Shown piece after piece: positions 1 through 6,258 of a stretch of DNA of 12,135 nucleotides (position 1 is the stretch's first letter; each line of letters begins with the position of its first letter). The stretch covers positions 1 to 12,135 of the forward strand of contig JAGXLK010000018.1 in NCBI GenBank assembly GCA_018334735.1. Reading direction: 5' to 3'. This DNA is from Planctomycetota bacterium (GTDB taxonomy: Bacteria; Planctomycetota; Brocadiia; SM23-32). The translations under genes were made by a program, and so were the position numbers. The notes under the pieces are model-generated. The model was not told the origin of the DNA. It did no database searches and saw only the letters and a list, made by a program, of their open reading frames with translations.

Positions 1-419
1 TGCAACTTCTCGCTCCTCAGATTCGATCCAGCCCAAATCTGGCCAAGGCTTTTCGCAGCAACATAACGGTAACGAGACGACGAAGAAGCGAGCATGGCGA
101 CCAGGGTATCAGTACCTTCCTCCCTGGCTGCAGGCCCGATTTCCCCAAGTGCCAAAATGCAATTCGTGACGTAATTTTCATCCCTTTCGGTGGGATACTT
201 TTTTATGGCTTCGCAGAGAACACTCACAACTCCTCGACCTTTCTCAATGAGACGGGCTCGAACCGATGCCCTTCTCGCCGGTGAAGTCTCGCGCAATTCT
301 ATCACCAGACTTTCGGCACTGGAACCAGCCCCGCCACCAATTACAGTGAGGGGTGCTGCCAAGAACACAACAAGACCTGTCAGCCCCACCATAAAAATTT
401 TTCGGCACCTGATGGTCAT
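1..419 (-). CDS. Exported HEAT-repeat-like protein, N-terminal part (runs off window)
   Basis: An open frame on the minus strand starts at ATG 419 and runs past base 1, leaving 139 codons visible. The start is set by a strong GGGAGG Shine-Dalgarno (429-434), 9 nt from the ATG. Residues 1-35 look like a signal peptide: basic MTIRCRKIF followed by a hydrophobic stretch ending near AGSSA. After this come helical segments such as ENYVTNCILALGEIGPAA and SRYRYVAAKSLGQIW, which have the A-x-x-x-L-G-x-I pattern of HEAT or PBS-lyase HEAT-like repeats. Such repeats usually form scaffolds for protein-protein contact, and the signal peptide points to the cell envelope. The function is unknown and the C-terminus is not visible. 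The gene has its own candidate promoter at 499-527, so it need not depend on the PilZ unit upstream. Confidence 0.75.
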   Translation of the reverse strand, partial: MTIRCRKIFMVGLTGLVVFLAAPLTVIGGGAGSSAESLVIELRETSPARRASVRARLIEKGRGVVSVLCEAIKKYPTERDENYVTNCILALGEIGPAAREEGTDTLVAMLASSSSRYRYVAAKSLGQIWAGSNLRSEKL

Positions 420-498
420 CAAGGAAATCCTCCCATAGCAATCCAAAAACACCCTTTATCTTCCAGCAGCTTCGAAAGATCAAGATGCCAGAACTCTC

Positions 499-527
499 TT
501 TTTAGCAAAGCATACCCGGATAGTCAA
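499..527 (-). promoter_or_regulatory. Candidate sigma70 promoter for the HEAT-like gene
   Basis: Read on the minus strand, a -35 TTGACT (522-527) and a -10 TAAAAA (499-504) are separated by 17 nt. A TGC precedes the -10 box as in extended -10 promoters. It lies about 80 nt upstream of the ATG at 419. The call is motif-based only. Confidence 0.45.
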
Positions 528-573
528 GTAAAGTCGAAGGAGCGTGCCAATTCCCACAGCAAAAACAATCTGT

Positions 574-594
574 AAAAATTCGCCCTAATTGGGC
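574..594 (-). terminator. Weak terminator-like hairpin after the small membrane protein gene
   Basis: Immediately after the stop codon (595-597), on the minus strand, GCCC and GGGC form a 4-bp stem (582-585 with 591-594) around a 5-nt loop, followed by GAATTTTT. The position and U-tract fit an intrinsic terminator, but the stem is shorter than usual. Confidence 0.3.
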
Positions 595-978
595 TCAATC
601 CTCAACGATAGCGCGGCTTTTCTTCTCTTCCTCGTTCTCTTCGAGCACTCGCCCGTAAAAGCGGCACCGCCCTTTCTTATTCCCCTCGAAGGATTTATCA
701 AACAACGGTTTTTCAAAGTAGGGACAACCCTGACAATCGGGAATATAATAACCGCAACATCGCTTTGGGCGTTTTCCCGCAGGTTTTTCCGTTGGAGTAT
801 CGCTTTGCTTCTGCGAATCTTTAAGCGAATAAGGACCGATCACCCAGGCAAAAATAACTCCGGCAACGGGCACAAGCAGACCAATGGCAAACCAACCAGT
901 GAAGCTGCGGTGTTTCCGGACGGCAAGAAATGCAGAAAAAAATCCACATAAAAGCTGCAAAGCCAGAAAATATTCCAT
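595..978 (-). CDS. Small membrane protein with two TM helices and a cysteine-rich tail
   Basis: The family is not recognised. From ATG 978 the product has 127 residues; an in-frame ATG at 984 would add two. I prefer 978 because AGGAG (988-992) is 9 nt from it but only 3 nt from the ATG at 984. Two hydrophobic segments, about residues 2-19 and 27-48, are likely transmembrane helices. They are joined by a short basic loop (VRKHRSF). A hydrophilic tail follows, with cysteines at about 74, 75, 82, 85 and 105 in the pattern CC-x6-C-x2-CPYFE-x17-C, and it ends in an acidic Glu-rich stretch. The cysteines could bind a metal or form a redox site, but no known motif matches exactly. The gene lies 34 nt downstream of the PilZ gene on the same strand, so the two are probably co-transcribed. 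Confidence 0.7.
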   Translation of the reverse strand: MEYFLALQLLCGFFSAFLAVRKHRSFTGWFAIGLLVPVAGVIFAWVIGPYSLKDSQKQSDTPTEKPAGKRPKRCCGYYIPDCQGCPYFEKPLFDKSFEGNKKGRCRFYGRVLEENEEEKKSRAIVED

Positions 979-987
979 GCTCATCGA

Positions 988-992
988 CTCCT
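988..992 (-). promoter_or_regulatory. Shine-Dalgarno deciding the start of the small membrane protein
   Basis: AGGAG on the minus strand lies 9 nt from the ATG at 978 and 3 nt from the ATG at 984. The spacing favours the downstream ATG. Confidence 0.5.
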
Positions 993-1012
993 GGAAATTC
1001 CTTCAGCCGATT

Positions 1013-1471
1013 TTATTTTTCTTCATCAAGCGAACCCGCCGCCCGATTTTCGGTCTCCTCAGCCCTTAAACGCCACGATCCCCCGGTCTCTTCTCTTATG
1101 TGAACAAGTTCCTTGATACGCCGTAGTTTCTGCCATTCAGACTTTTGGACGTTCGAAAAACCAATCCCGACGCGATAGTCGTAACGTCCTTCTCCTTCCC
1201 CCAACCAGATAACCTGCGCATCTGCCCTTATCCATGGTTGTCGAGGACCGGGATTAACCCGAATATGAACTACTTGGCCGGGTTTGAGACGCTTTTTAGC
1301 GAGGAAACAAACTCCATCTCGCGAAATATTACGGACGGGAAGAGGTTTTTTAGATTTTTTTTTGCGTCCGATAAGTTTCGCCACAAAGCCCCCGGCGGTT
1401 TCATAAGTAAGCCAAACGTCCTTACACGGAATCCGTTCAACTCTCCTGCGCTCTTCTCCGTGATATACCAT
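1013..1471 (-). CDS. PilZ domain protein (putative cyclic-di-GMP receptor)
   Basis: From ATG 1471 the product has 152 residues. The PilZ hallmarks are present: an arginine cluster with an R-x-x-x-R arrangement at residues 8-13 (RRRVER), NISRDG at 48-53 matching the (D/N)-x-S-x-x-G motif, and a closing strand YRVGIGF at 100-106. A lysine-rich stretch (RKKKSKK, 36-42) sits between the two binding motifs. The C-terminal 45 residues are charged and probably helical. PilZ domains bind cyclic-di-GMP and pass the signal to motility, exopolysaccharide or other outputs. This is a single-domain type, so the output must be a partner protein, and the co-directional small membrane protein downstream is a natural candidate. 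A TTG at 1498 would extend the frame by 9 codons, but the ATG is better placed behind the GGGAGGTGG at 1481-1489. Confidence 0.85.
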   Translation of the reverse strand: MVYHGEERRRVERIPCKDVWLTYETAGGFVAKLIGRKKKSKKPLPVRNISRDGVCFLAKKRLKPGQVVHIRVNPGPRQPWIRADAQVIWLGEGEGRYDYRVGIGFSNVQKSEWQKLRRIKELVHIREETGGSWRLRAEETENRAAGSLDEEK

Positions 1472-1480
1472 CCGTTGGCC

Positions 1481-1489
1481 CCACCTCCC
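1481..1489 (-). promoter_or_regulatory. Strong Shine-Dalgarno deciding the PilZ gene start
   Basis: GGGAGGTGG on the minus strand ends 9 nt before ATG 1471. It lies inside the alternative TTG-initiated extension, which argues against that longer start. Confidence 0.55.
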
Positions 1490-1555
1490 AATAAGCAATA
1501 AAAGTTCAAGAGCTCAGGGGTTACGGAACGTATCCCAAATCCACTGCTCGCATTT

Positions 1556-1585
1556 ATGATACCTATTTGAGGGGCAGCCACGCAA
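1556..1585 (-). promoter_or_regulatory. Candidate promoter for the PilZ / membrane protein unit
   Basis: On the minus strand, TTGCGT (1580-1585) and TATCAT (1556-1561) are separated by 18 nt, about 85 nt upstream of the PilZ ATG. The -10 matches 5 of 6 consensus bases and the -35 only 3 of 6. Confidence 0.35.
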
Positions 1586-1626
1586 ATAAAATTTGGCTTT
1601 TTCTGTCTATAAGGCTTCGATCTGCA

Positions 1627-1632
1627 TATAAT
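1627..1632 (+). promoter_or_regulatory. Candidate -10 element for the metallophosphoesterase gene
   Basis: A perfect TATAAT lies about 58 nt upstream of the GTG start at 1691. No good -35 stands at 16-19 nt; the best is CTGTCT with an 18-nt spacer. It lies about 40 nt from the opposing candidate promoter of the PilZ unit, so the two transcription units diverge from a shared 219-nt region (1472-1690). Confidence 0.35.
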
Positions 1633-1690
1633 AAGCGTGTTCAGATAAACGCAAAGCCCGGCCTTAACCATTCTCCACCGGGGAGAACCC

Positions 1691-2461
1691 GTGAGTCGGT
1701 TCAAAATCGAAACATTTCGCCTTCCCCGCCATTCCCCTCGTCCTGGATCTAACCCTTTAAACATTGCCCAAATTTCTGACACGCATTTTCGCTCCTGGCG
1801 TCCGGAACACGAACGACTTGTACGCACAGTCAATGGCCTGAACCCGGATGTTGTACTGCTTACGGGCGACCTCATAACCGCGGCCAGCAGATCACTCGAA
1901 GCCGTTCGGACATTATGCAGGAAACTGGAGCCGCGATACGGGCTCTATGCCGTCCGGGGTAATTGGGAAATCAGGTTTGCCCCCACTCTCCGAAAACTCC
2001 GAGCCGTCTTCGCCGATGCAGGATGCTATCTCCTCAAGAACGAACAAAAAGTTCTCAAAACAAAAGCCGGGAACATAGCTATCGCGGGGCTTGATGATCT
2101 CACTCGGGGCGCCCCTGATATTGAGGAAACACTTCGCAGTTCCCGAAACGTTGATTTCAGAATCCTGCTTTCACATGCCCCTCTCGCCGCGCGACTTCTT
2201 CCCCCCGGTCACAATGTGGATTTGATTTTGACTGGCCATACTCACGGCGGCCAGATCCGTATTCCCTGGCTCTGGCGTCTACTGCTGCCCACAGGACACG
2301 GCGGGTTCTCGAAGGGCCTTTATAAACTTCCTCACTGCTGGCTCTACGTCAATCGAGGATTCGGCAGTACAGGCCCTCTCAGACTGCGTTTTCGCTGTCC
2401 GCCCGAAGTGGCGTTCTTTAAAATAGGGGGCCCGCTCCGAACAGAGCCGGGCAAACAATAA
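1691..2461 (+). CDS. Calcineurin-like metallophosphoesterase (YkuE/YaeI-like)
   Basis: The product is a 256-residue protein with the metal-binding motifs of the superfamily in order: SDTH (D30, H32), LLTGD (D60), RGNWE (N91), LSHAP (H162) and LTGHTHGG (H183, H185). The C-terminal NRGFGSTG...RFRCPPEV segment is typical of the YkuE/YaeI branch. These enzymes hydrolyse phosphoester bonds with a dinuclear metal centre. Relatives act on phospholipid-type substrates such as UDP-2,3-diacylglucosamine, but the substrate here cannot be told. The usual GNH(E/D) motif has Trp in place of the His that helps catalysis. There is no N-terminal membrane anchor or Tat signal, unlike many YkuE proteins, so a cytoplasmic or peripheral location is likely. 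The start is GTG, preceded by GGGGAG about 5 nt away, and no early in-frame ATG competes. Confidence 0.88.
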   Translation: MSRFKIETFRLPRHSPRPGSNPLNIAQISDTHFRSWRPEHERLVRTVNGLNPDVVLLTGDLITAASRSLEAVRTLCRKLEPRYGLYAVRGNWEIRFAPTLRKLRAVFADAGCYLLKNEQKVLKTKAGNIAIAGLDDLTRGAPDIEETLRSSRNVDFRILLSHAPLAARLLPPGHNVDLILTGHTHGGQIRIPWLWRLLLPTGHGGFSKGLYKLPHCWLYVNRGFGSTGPLRLRFRCPPEVAFFKIGGPLRTEPGKQ

Positions 2462-2557
2462 CAGCCCTGGGGTGAAAAACCGCTTCTTGAGGCTAAACCA
2501 TCTCCACAGCAGTTCTCAGAGCCGGATTCTGGGGTAAAAACTTTTTCCTGGCCATGC

Positions 2558-2584
2558 TAGCCTGCATCTTACGGATGCAGGCTA
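2558..2584. repeat. Perfect inverted repeat / hairpin, 11-bp stem, 5-nt loop
   Basis: TAGCCTGCATC (2558-2568) and its exact reverse complement GATGCAGGCTA (2574-2584) flank the loop TTACG. It lies about 95 bp after the metallophosphoesterase stop. There is no T-run on the plus-strand side (TATAAAATGG follows), so it is not a classical intrinsic terminator. It could be an RNA-stabilising hairpin, a protein-binding palindrome or one copy of a dispersed repeat. Confidence 0.75.
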
Positions 2585-2666
2585 TATAAAATGGCGCATA
2601 CCATTCAGGAGTGAGAATTTACCACGACAAGAAATGTTCACAATTTCCGGCCAGTGCTACTATGCG

Positions 2667-2690
2667 GGAAGATGTCTGTATCTTCCTTTT
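2667..2690 (+). terminator. Possible intrinsic terminator
   Basis: GGAAGAT (2667-2673) pairs perfectly with ATCTTCC (2680-2686) across a 6-nt loop and is followed directly by TTTT. The stem is A/T-rich and the T-run short, and it lies over 200 bp from the upstream gene, so the call is tentative. Confidence 0.3.
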
Positions 2691-2966
2691 GCAAAAGCAG
2701 TTAAAGCCAAGTGTTTCTCAACGTAGCGTTCGTCTCGCTGCTGATCAGTGATTTTAAGTTGTCAGATTTATGCGCGGTTTTTTTGCCCGGATTTTTGGCT
2801 GAGAAGGGTTATGAACGGTGTTCAACCCAGATTCTACCCTGCTTCGGTAAGAATGGCTTCCAATTATCCGTAAAATCCGGGGCAGTCAGACTTTTTGGGC
2901 ACATGCTTGCCTGATTCAGGGGAAAATAGTTTGAAACCCACCTGCCAAAAAGGTAAAGATATAGAG

Positions 2967-3239
2967 ATGATCAGCAACGAAGAAACAGACCGGGAACAGC
3001 CCCAAGAATCCGAAGGTGAGGGCTTCGAGGCCAACATCCAGCGGTTAGAGGCTATTGTGTCGAAGCTTGAGGACGGGAATTTACCCCTTGATGAATCCCT
3101 GCAGCTTTATGAAGAGGGGATTGAGGCTTACCGAACCTGCCACAAAATTCTTTCTAATGCCGAAACCAAAGTTTCCAAACTTGTTGAGACCCTTGAGGGA
3201 GAACTGCAGGAAAAGCCACTTGATGTCTCCGAGGACTGA
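2967..3239 (+). CDS. xseB: Exodeoxyribonuclease VII small subunit
   Basis: The product has 90 residues from ATG 2967. The core (about residues 18-72) reads FEANIQRLEAIVSKLEDG, then LPLDESLQLYEEG, then the C-terminal helix of the XseB family. This is a short two-helix protein of the usual length, with an acidic N-terminal extension rich in Glu/Gln and an acidic tail. XseB binds in several copies to the large subunit XseA to form exonuclease VII, a cytoplasmic single-strand DNA nuclease acting from both ends. XseA is not in the window. In many bacteria xseB sits beside xseA, ispA or dxs; here its neighbour is nadK, 41 nt downstream on the same strand. A longer frame opens upstream at 2895, but those 24 codons do not resemble XseB. 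The Shine-Dalgarno is weak (AAAAGG about 12 nt upstream). Confidence 0.88.
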   Translation: MISNEETDREQPQESEGEGFEANIQRLEAIVSKLEDGNLPLDESLQLYEEGIEAYRTCHKILSNAETKVSKLVETLEGELQEKPLDVSED

Positions 3240-3247
3240 TTCTGCCG

Positions 3248-3253
3248 TATAAT
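3248..3253 (+). promoter_or_regulatory. Candidate internal -10 element upstream of nadK
   Basis: A perfect TATAAT lies in the 41-nt gap between xseB and nadK. TTGATG lies 22 nt upstream (3220-3225), too far for a normal spacer. If used, the leader would be only about 20 nt, which fits the lack of a clear Shine-Dalgarno before nadK. Confidence 0.25.
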
Positions 3254-3280
3254 TTTCTTAACCCGTTCGGACCGCCACGC

Positions 3281-4117
3281 ATGAAAAAAGTTGTATTATT
3301 CGCCGACGCCAAGAAGGAACGCGTTTCGAAAGCCCTGGATGAAATTGAGTCCTGGCTTTCCGAACGCGCCGAGGTCTGTATTGATACGGATTTGAAAGCG
3401 GGATGTTCCGGCGAAAGGCCTGATTTAGTGGTGGTTCTGGGGGGTGACGGGACGATGTTGCTGGCGGCGCGCAAATTTGCCCCGACGGAAGCGCCACTTT
3501 TTGGCGTTAACCTGGGCAAATTTGGATTTCTGACCGAAAGTACCGCCGAGAACGCACATTCGGCGCTCGAGGACGCGTTGGACGGCCGGTACGAAATGCA
3601 AGAGCGAATGATGCTTCAGTGCATATTGCAGCGCGATGGCGATGTGTTACAGCAAAGCTGCGGAGTAAACGATGCCGTTATATCCCGCACGTCCTTGAGT
3701 CGTTTATTGACAATCGATTTTTTTGTCAATGGAGAGCATGTAAATACTTACCGAGCTGATGGTTTGATCGTGGCAACGCCGGTGGGATCCACAGCACATA
3801 GTTTGTCGGCAGGCGGCCCTATTCTGATGCCCGAGCTCGAGGCTTTTGTCATTGCACCGATATGTCCCCACGCTCTCAGCAATCGCCCCCTCGTTCTGCC
3901 GGCCGGGAATGCCCTCGAAATGCGTCCAAGAGATTACGCTGAAAATCCTGCTCTGACTGTTGACGGGCAGATTTACAGCACCCTGAGCGAAGGCGATTCC
4001 ATACGAATTGAACGCTCTGCACGCAGGTTTCGCCTTGCGCAAACCGGCGAACGCACGTTTTTTGAAACTCTTCGCAACAAACTCGGTTGGAGCGGACAAC
4101 CCCGATATGTCAGATAA
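3281..4117 (+). CDS. nadK: NAD kinase
   Basis: The product is a 278-residue protein that phosphorylates NAD+ to NADP+ in the cytoplasm using ATP or polyphosphate, the only de novo source of NADP. The family motifs are in order: GGDGT (54-58), the NLGKFGFLTE region (77-86), the ND pair (130-131, the NAD-binding NE/ND motif), ADGLIVATPVGSTAHSLSAG (159-178), and TVDGQ (226-230). The Tyr usual in STAYSLSAGGP is His here, which from memory also occurs in planctomycete-type NAD kinases. I see no clear Shine-Dalgarno before ATG 3281. The last 11 nt overlap the start of the ferredoxin gene, so nadK translation is coupled to the oxidoreductase operon. Confidence 0.95.
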   Translation: MKKVVLFADAKKERVSKALDEIESWLSERAEVCIDTDLKAGCSGERPDLVVVLGGDGTMLLAARKFAPTEAPLFGVNLGKFGFLTESTAENAHSALEDALDGRYEMQERMMLQCILQRDGDVLQQSCGVNDAVISRTSLSRLLTIDFFVNGEHVNTYRADGLIVATPVGSTAHSLSAGGPILMPELEAFVIAPICPHALSNRPLVLPAGNALEMRPRDYAENPALTVDGQIYSTLSEGDSIRIERSARRFRLAQTGERTFFETLRNKLGWSGQPRYVR

Positions 4118-4358
4118 AAAATTCGACGTTAAAGTGCTACGCGAATACTGCAAAGGCTGTGGCCTCTGCGTGGAGGTTTGTCCCGAAGGCAAACTTGAAA
4201 TCGATCCTAATCCCAATGATCAAGGCCGTCAGAGTGCGGTCGTGCTCGAAGAGGGACATTGCACCGGCTGTTCCCGGTGCGCTACAATTTGCCCTGACGC
4301 GGCCATTGAAATATACCGTCTTGTCACAACCACAAAGGAAGAGTCTTCGGGCCAGTGA
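4107..4358 (+). CDS. vorD: 2-oxoacid:ferredoxin oxidoreductase, ferredoxin-like delta subunit
   Basis: The product is an 83-residue protein with two bacterial-type [4Fe-4S] motifs: C15-x2-C18-x2-C21-x3-C25-P and C52-x2-C55-x2-C58-x3-C62-P. It is the electron-transfer subunit that passes electrons from the catalytic TPP centre to external ferredoxin. ATG 4107 lies inside the last codons of nadK (TATGTCAGATAA), giving an 11-nt overlap in a different frame, and GGAG lies about 14 nt upstream. The frame is open further upstream inside nadK, but the cysteine motifs and family length fit the ATG at 4107. The alpha, beta and gamma subunit genes follow directly. The symbol could equally be korD, since the substrate is not fixed by this subunit. 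Confidence 0.9.
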   Translation: MSDKKFDVKVLREYCKGCGLCVEVCPEGKLEIDPNPNDQGRQSAVVLEEGHCTGCSRCATICPDAAIEIYRLVTTTKEESSGQ

Positions 4359-4389
4359 CGGGAATACGGATCTAAATGGATTATCAAAT

Positions 4390-5466
4390 ATGAGTGAAAC
4401 CGAAAAGGTTCCCCAGCGTAGACTATTTTCCGGAAATGAAGCGGCCGGCGAAGCTGCCATCAGGGCGGGCTGCCGTTTCTACGGTGGTTATCCCATCACG
4501 CCCCAAAATGAATTGATCGCTTACATGGCCGACCAGCTCCCGCAACGAGGGGGAGTATTTGTCCAGGCAGAAAGCGAACTTGCTGCCATCAATATGCTGT
4601 ACGGTGCAGGCGGAGCCGGCGTGCGGTGTATGACATCTTCCAGCAGCCCCGGAATAAGCCTGAAACAGGAAGGGATTTCCTACCTGGCAGGAAGCGAAAT
4701 TCCGGCCGTCATCGTGAATATCTCCCGTGGTGGTCCCGGTTTGGGAAATATCGGCCCGTCGCAGGGCGACTATTTTCAGTCAACGCGGGGAGGCGGACAC
4801 GGAGATTACCGGTGTATCGCGCTCGGTCCCTCAACGGTACAGGAAATGGCTGAATTCACCACCCTCGCATTCGAACTGGCGGACAAATACCGGATTCCGG
4901 TGATTATTGTCGGGGATGCCATGGTCGGACAGATGATGGAACCCGTTGAATTCGAAAAGATTCCGCGGTCCGAACCTCCCGAAAAAGCATGGGCACTTAC
5001 CGGCGCCGCAAATCGGGAACGCAATATCGTGCACTCATTCGATATCAGCCAGGAAGGTCTTGAGGAATTCAACCGCAAACTGGTCAAGAAACATGAACGT
5101 ATCCAGGAACAGGAAACGCGCTGCGAAAAACTCATGTGCGAAGAGGCCACCCACCTCATCGTCGCCTACGGAACCTGCGCGCGGGTGGCAAAACAGGTAG
5201 TGGTAAACCCACCCCCATCGTTCAAAGGGGAAATCGGCCTTTTCCGTCCCATTACTCTCTGGCCCTACCCCTACGAAGAGCTCAAAACTCTCGCGGAACA
5301 GGTGGAAGGAATCCTCACCATCGAGATGAATGCCGGGCAGATGGTGGAAGATGTAAAACTGGCCTCCGAAGGCCGATGTCCGGTGAAGTTGCTGGGTTAT
5401 CCCGGAGGTGGCTTCCCGGAAGCCGGGGCGATGGTCGACAAACTGCTTTCTGAATTCGGAGCCTGA
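4390..5466 (+). CDS. vorB: 2-oxoacid:ferredoxin oxidoreductase alpha subunit (VorB/KorA type)
   Basis: From ATG 4390 the product has 358 residues. It carries the pyrimidine-binding domain of the oxoacid oxidoreductase superfamily: GYPITPQ (33-39), QAESE (59-63), TSSSSPG (82-88), SRGGPGLGNIGPSQGDYFQ (112-130). A transketolase C-terminal-like domain follows (about 250-358, with FRPITLWPYP at 285-294 and the NAGQM segment). This full motif set most resembles the VorB subunit of 3-methyl-2-oxobutanoate:ferredoxin oxidoreductase, which oxidatively decarboxylates branched-chain 2-oxoacids with CoA to acyl-CoA, CO2 and reduced ferredoxin. A 2-oxoglutarate (KOR) role is the main alternative. It lies 31 nt after the ferredoxin gene. 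A tiny frame (4376-4393) ends in an ATGA overlap with the start, and the Shine-Dalgarno is weak. The frame stays open 101 codons upstream, but that part overlaps vorD and is not conserved-looking. Confidence 0.9.
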   Translation: MSETEKVPQRRLFSGNEAAGEAAIRAGCRFYGGYPITPQNELIAYMADQLPQRGGVFVQAESELAAINMLYGAGGAGVRCMTSSSSPGISLKQEGISYLAGSEIPAVIVNISRGGPGLGNIGPSQGDYFQSTRGGGHGDYRCIALGPSTVQEMAEFTTLAFELADKYRIPVIIVGDAMVGQMMEPVEFEKIPRSEPPEKAWALTGAANRERNIVHSFDISQEGLEEFNRKLVKKHERIQEQETRCEKLMCEEATHLIVAYGTCARVAKQVVVNPPPSFKGEIGLFRPITLWPYPYEELKTLAEQVEGILTIEMNAGQMVEDVKLASEGRCPVKLLGYPGGGFPEAGAMVDKLLSEFGA

Positions 5467-5471
5467 AAACC

Positions 5472-6248
5472 ATGGCAAATCCAACGCAAACAACACGCGA
5501 ACCCATATACCGGCGTCCCGACTGTATGCTGGACGTACCGACTCACTACTGTTCAGGGTGTGGACACGGAACCACACACAGGTTGGTGGCAGAGATCATC
5601 GATGAACTCGGAATACGCGAGAAAACCATCGGGATCGCGCCTGTAGGCTGCGCTGTAATCGCGTACGATTACATAAACATCGATTGGAGCGAAGCCGCCC
5701 ACGGACGCCCACCAGCCGTCGCAACGGGGCTCAAACGCGTTCAGCCCGATCGTATTGTTTTTACTTATCAGGGTGACGGAGATCTGGCGTCAATTGGGAT
5801 GGCCGAGACGGTGCATGCGGCCAATCGCGGGGAAAATATAACCATCGTGTTCATCAACAACACCATCTACGCGATGACACAGGGGCAAATGGCTCCCACA
5901 ACGGTGGTCGGACAGGAAACGACTACGACCCCCCGAGGACGCGATGTCGAAAACGAAGGCCCTCCCATCAAAATGTGCGAGCTCCTTGCGGGTTTTGAAA
6001 GAGTAAAATTCCTTGCGCGGGGAACCGTCGTAAGCCCAAAACATGTCAGACAAACCAAAAAATGGCTGAAAAAAGGTTTCGAATACCAGCTCAACAATGT
6101 CGGTTTCTCGCTCATCGAAGTGCTTTCTCCGTGTCCCACTTACTGGAGGATGAGTCCTCCAGAAAGCGCGGCTTATGTCGAAGAAACACTGGTACAGACA
6201 TTCCCTCTCGGCGTGGTAAAAGACACAGGACCCGAATCCAGACAATGA
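5472..6248 (+). CDS. vorA: 2-oxoacid:ferredoxin oxidoreductase beta subunit, TPP-binding (VorA/KorB type)
   Basis: The product is a 258-residue catalytic subunit that binds thiamine pyrophosphate. YCSGCGHG (26-33), IAPVGCAV (55-62) and AHGRPPAVATGLKR (76-89) are signature segments. The TPP/Mg motif runs from GDGD (101-104) to the Asn pair NN (129-130), with the usual spacing of about 25 residues. TIYAMTQGQMAPTT (131-144) follows, as in VOR/KOR beta subunits. With the alpha subunit it forms the active site that decarboxylates the 2-oxoacid. The ATG is 5 nt after the vorB stop, and GGAG lies 10 nt upstream inside the end of vorB, so translation is coupled. No catalytic residue looks missing. 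Confidence 0.92.
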   Translation: MANPTQTTREPIYRRPDCMLDVPTHYCSGCGHGTTHRLVAEIIDELGIREKTIGIAPVGCAVIAYDYINIDWSEAAHGRPPAVATGLKRVQPDRIVFTYQGDGDLASIGMAETVHAANRGENITIVFINNTIYAMTQGQMAPTTVVGQETTTTPRGRDVENEGPPIKMCELLAGFERVKFLARGTVVSPKHVRQTKKWLKKGFEYQLNNVGFSLIEVLSPCPTYWRMSPPESAAYVEETLVQTFPLGVVKDTGPESRQ

Positions 6249-6258
6249 GACTCTGATT

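Larger units (their letters stand above)
2462..2966. other. 505-bp region without a convincing gene
   Basis: This stretch separates the metallophosphoesterase gene from xseB. It holds an 11-bp perfect hairpin (2558-2584) and a weaker hairpin with a short T-run (2667-2690). The only frames are short, with no ribosome binding site and no recognisable protein. A/T-rich patches at 2755-2800 and 2861-2880 could hold a promoter for xseB, but I find no pair of -35 and -10 boxes good enough to call. Confidence 0.5.

Noticed and set aside
1270..1875. Minus-strand frame of 201 codons spanning the divergent region
   Set aside because: It overlaps both the PilZ gene and the metallophosphoesterase gene in other frames, and its product is basic and low in recognisable motifs.
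2711..2914. 67-codon GTG-initiated frame in the gene-free region
   Set aside because: No Shine-Dalgarno, no recognisable motif and a composition typical of chance frames.
4087..4389. 101-codon upstream extension of the vorB frame
   Set aside because: It begins inside nadK and overlaps vorD in another frame. The homologous sequence begins at the ATG at 4390.
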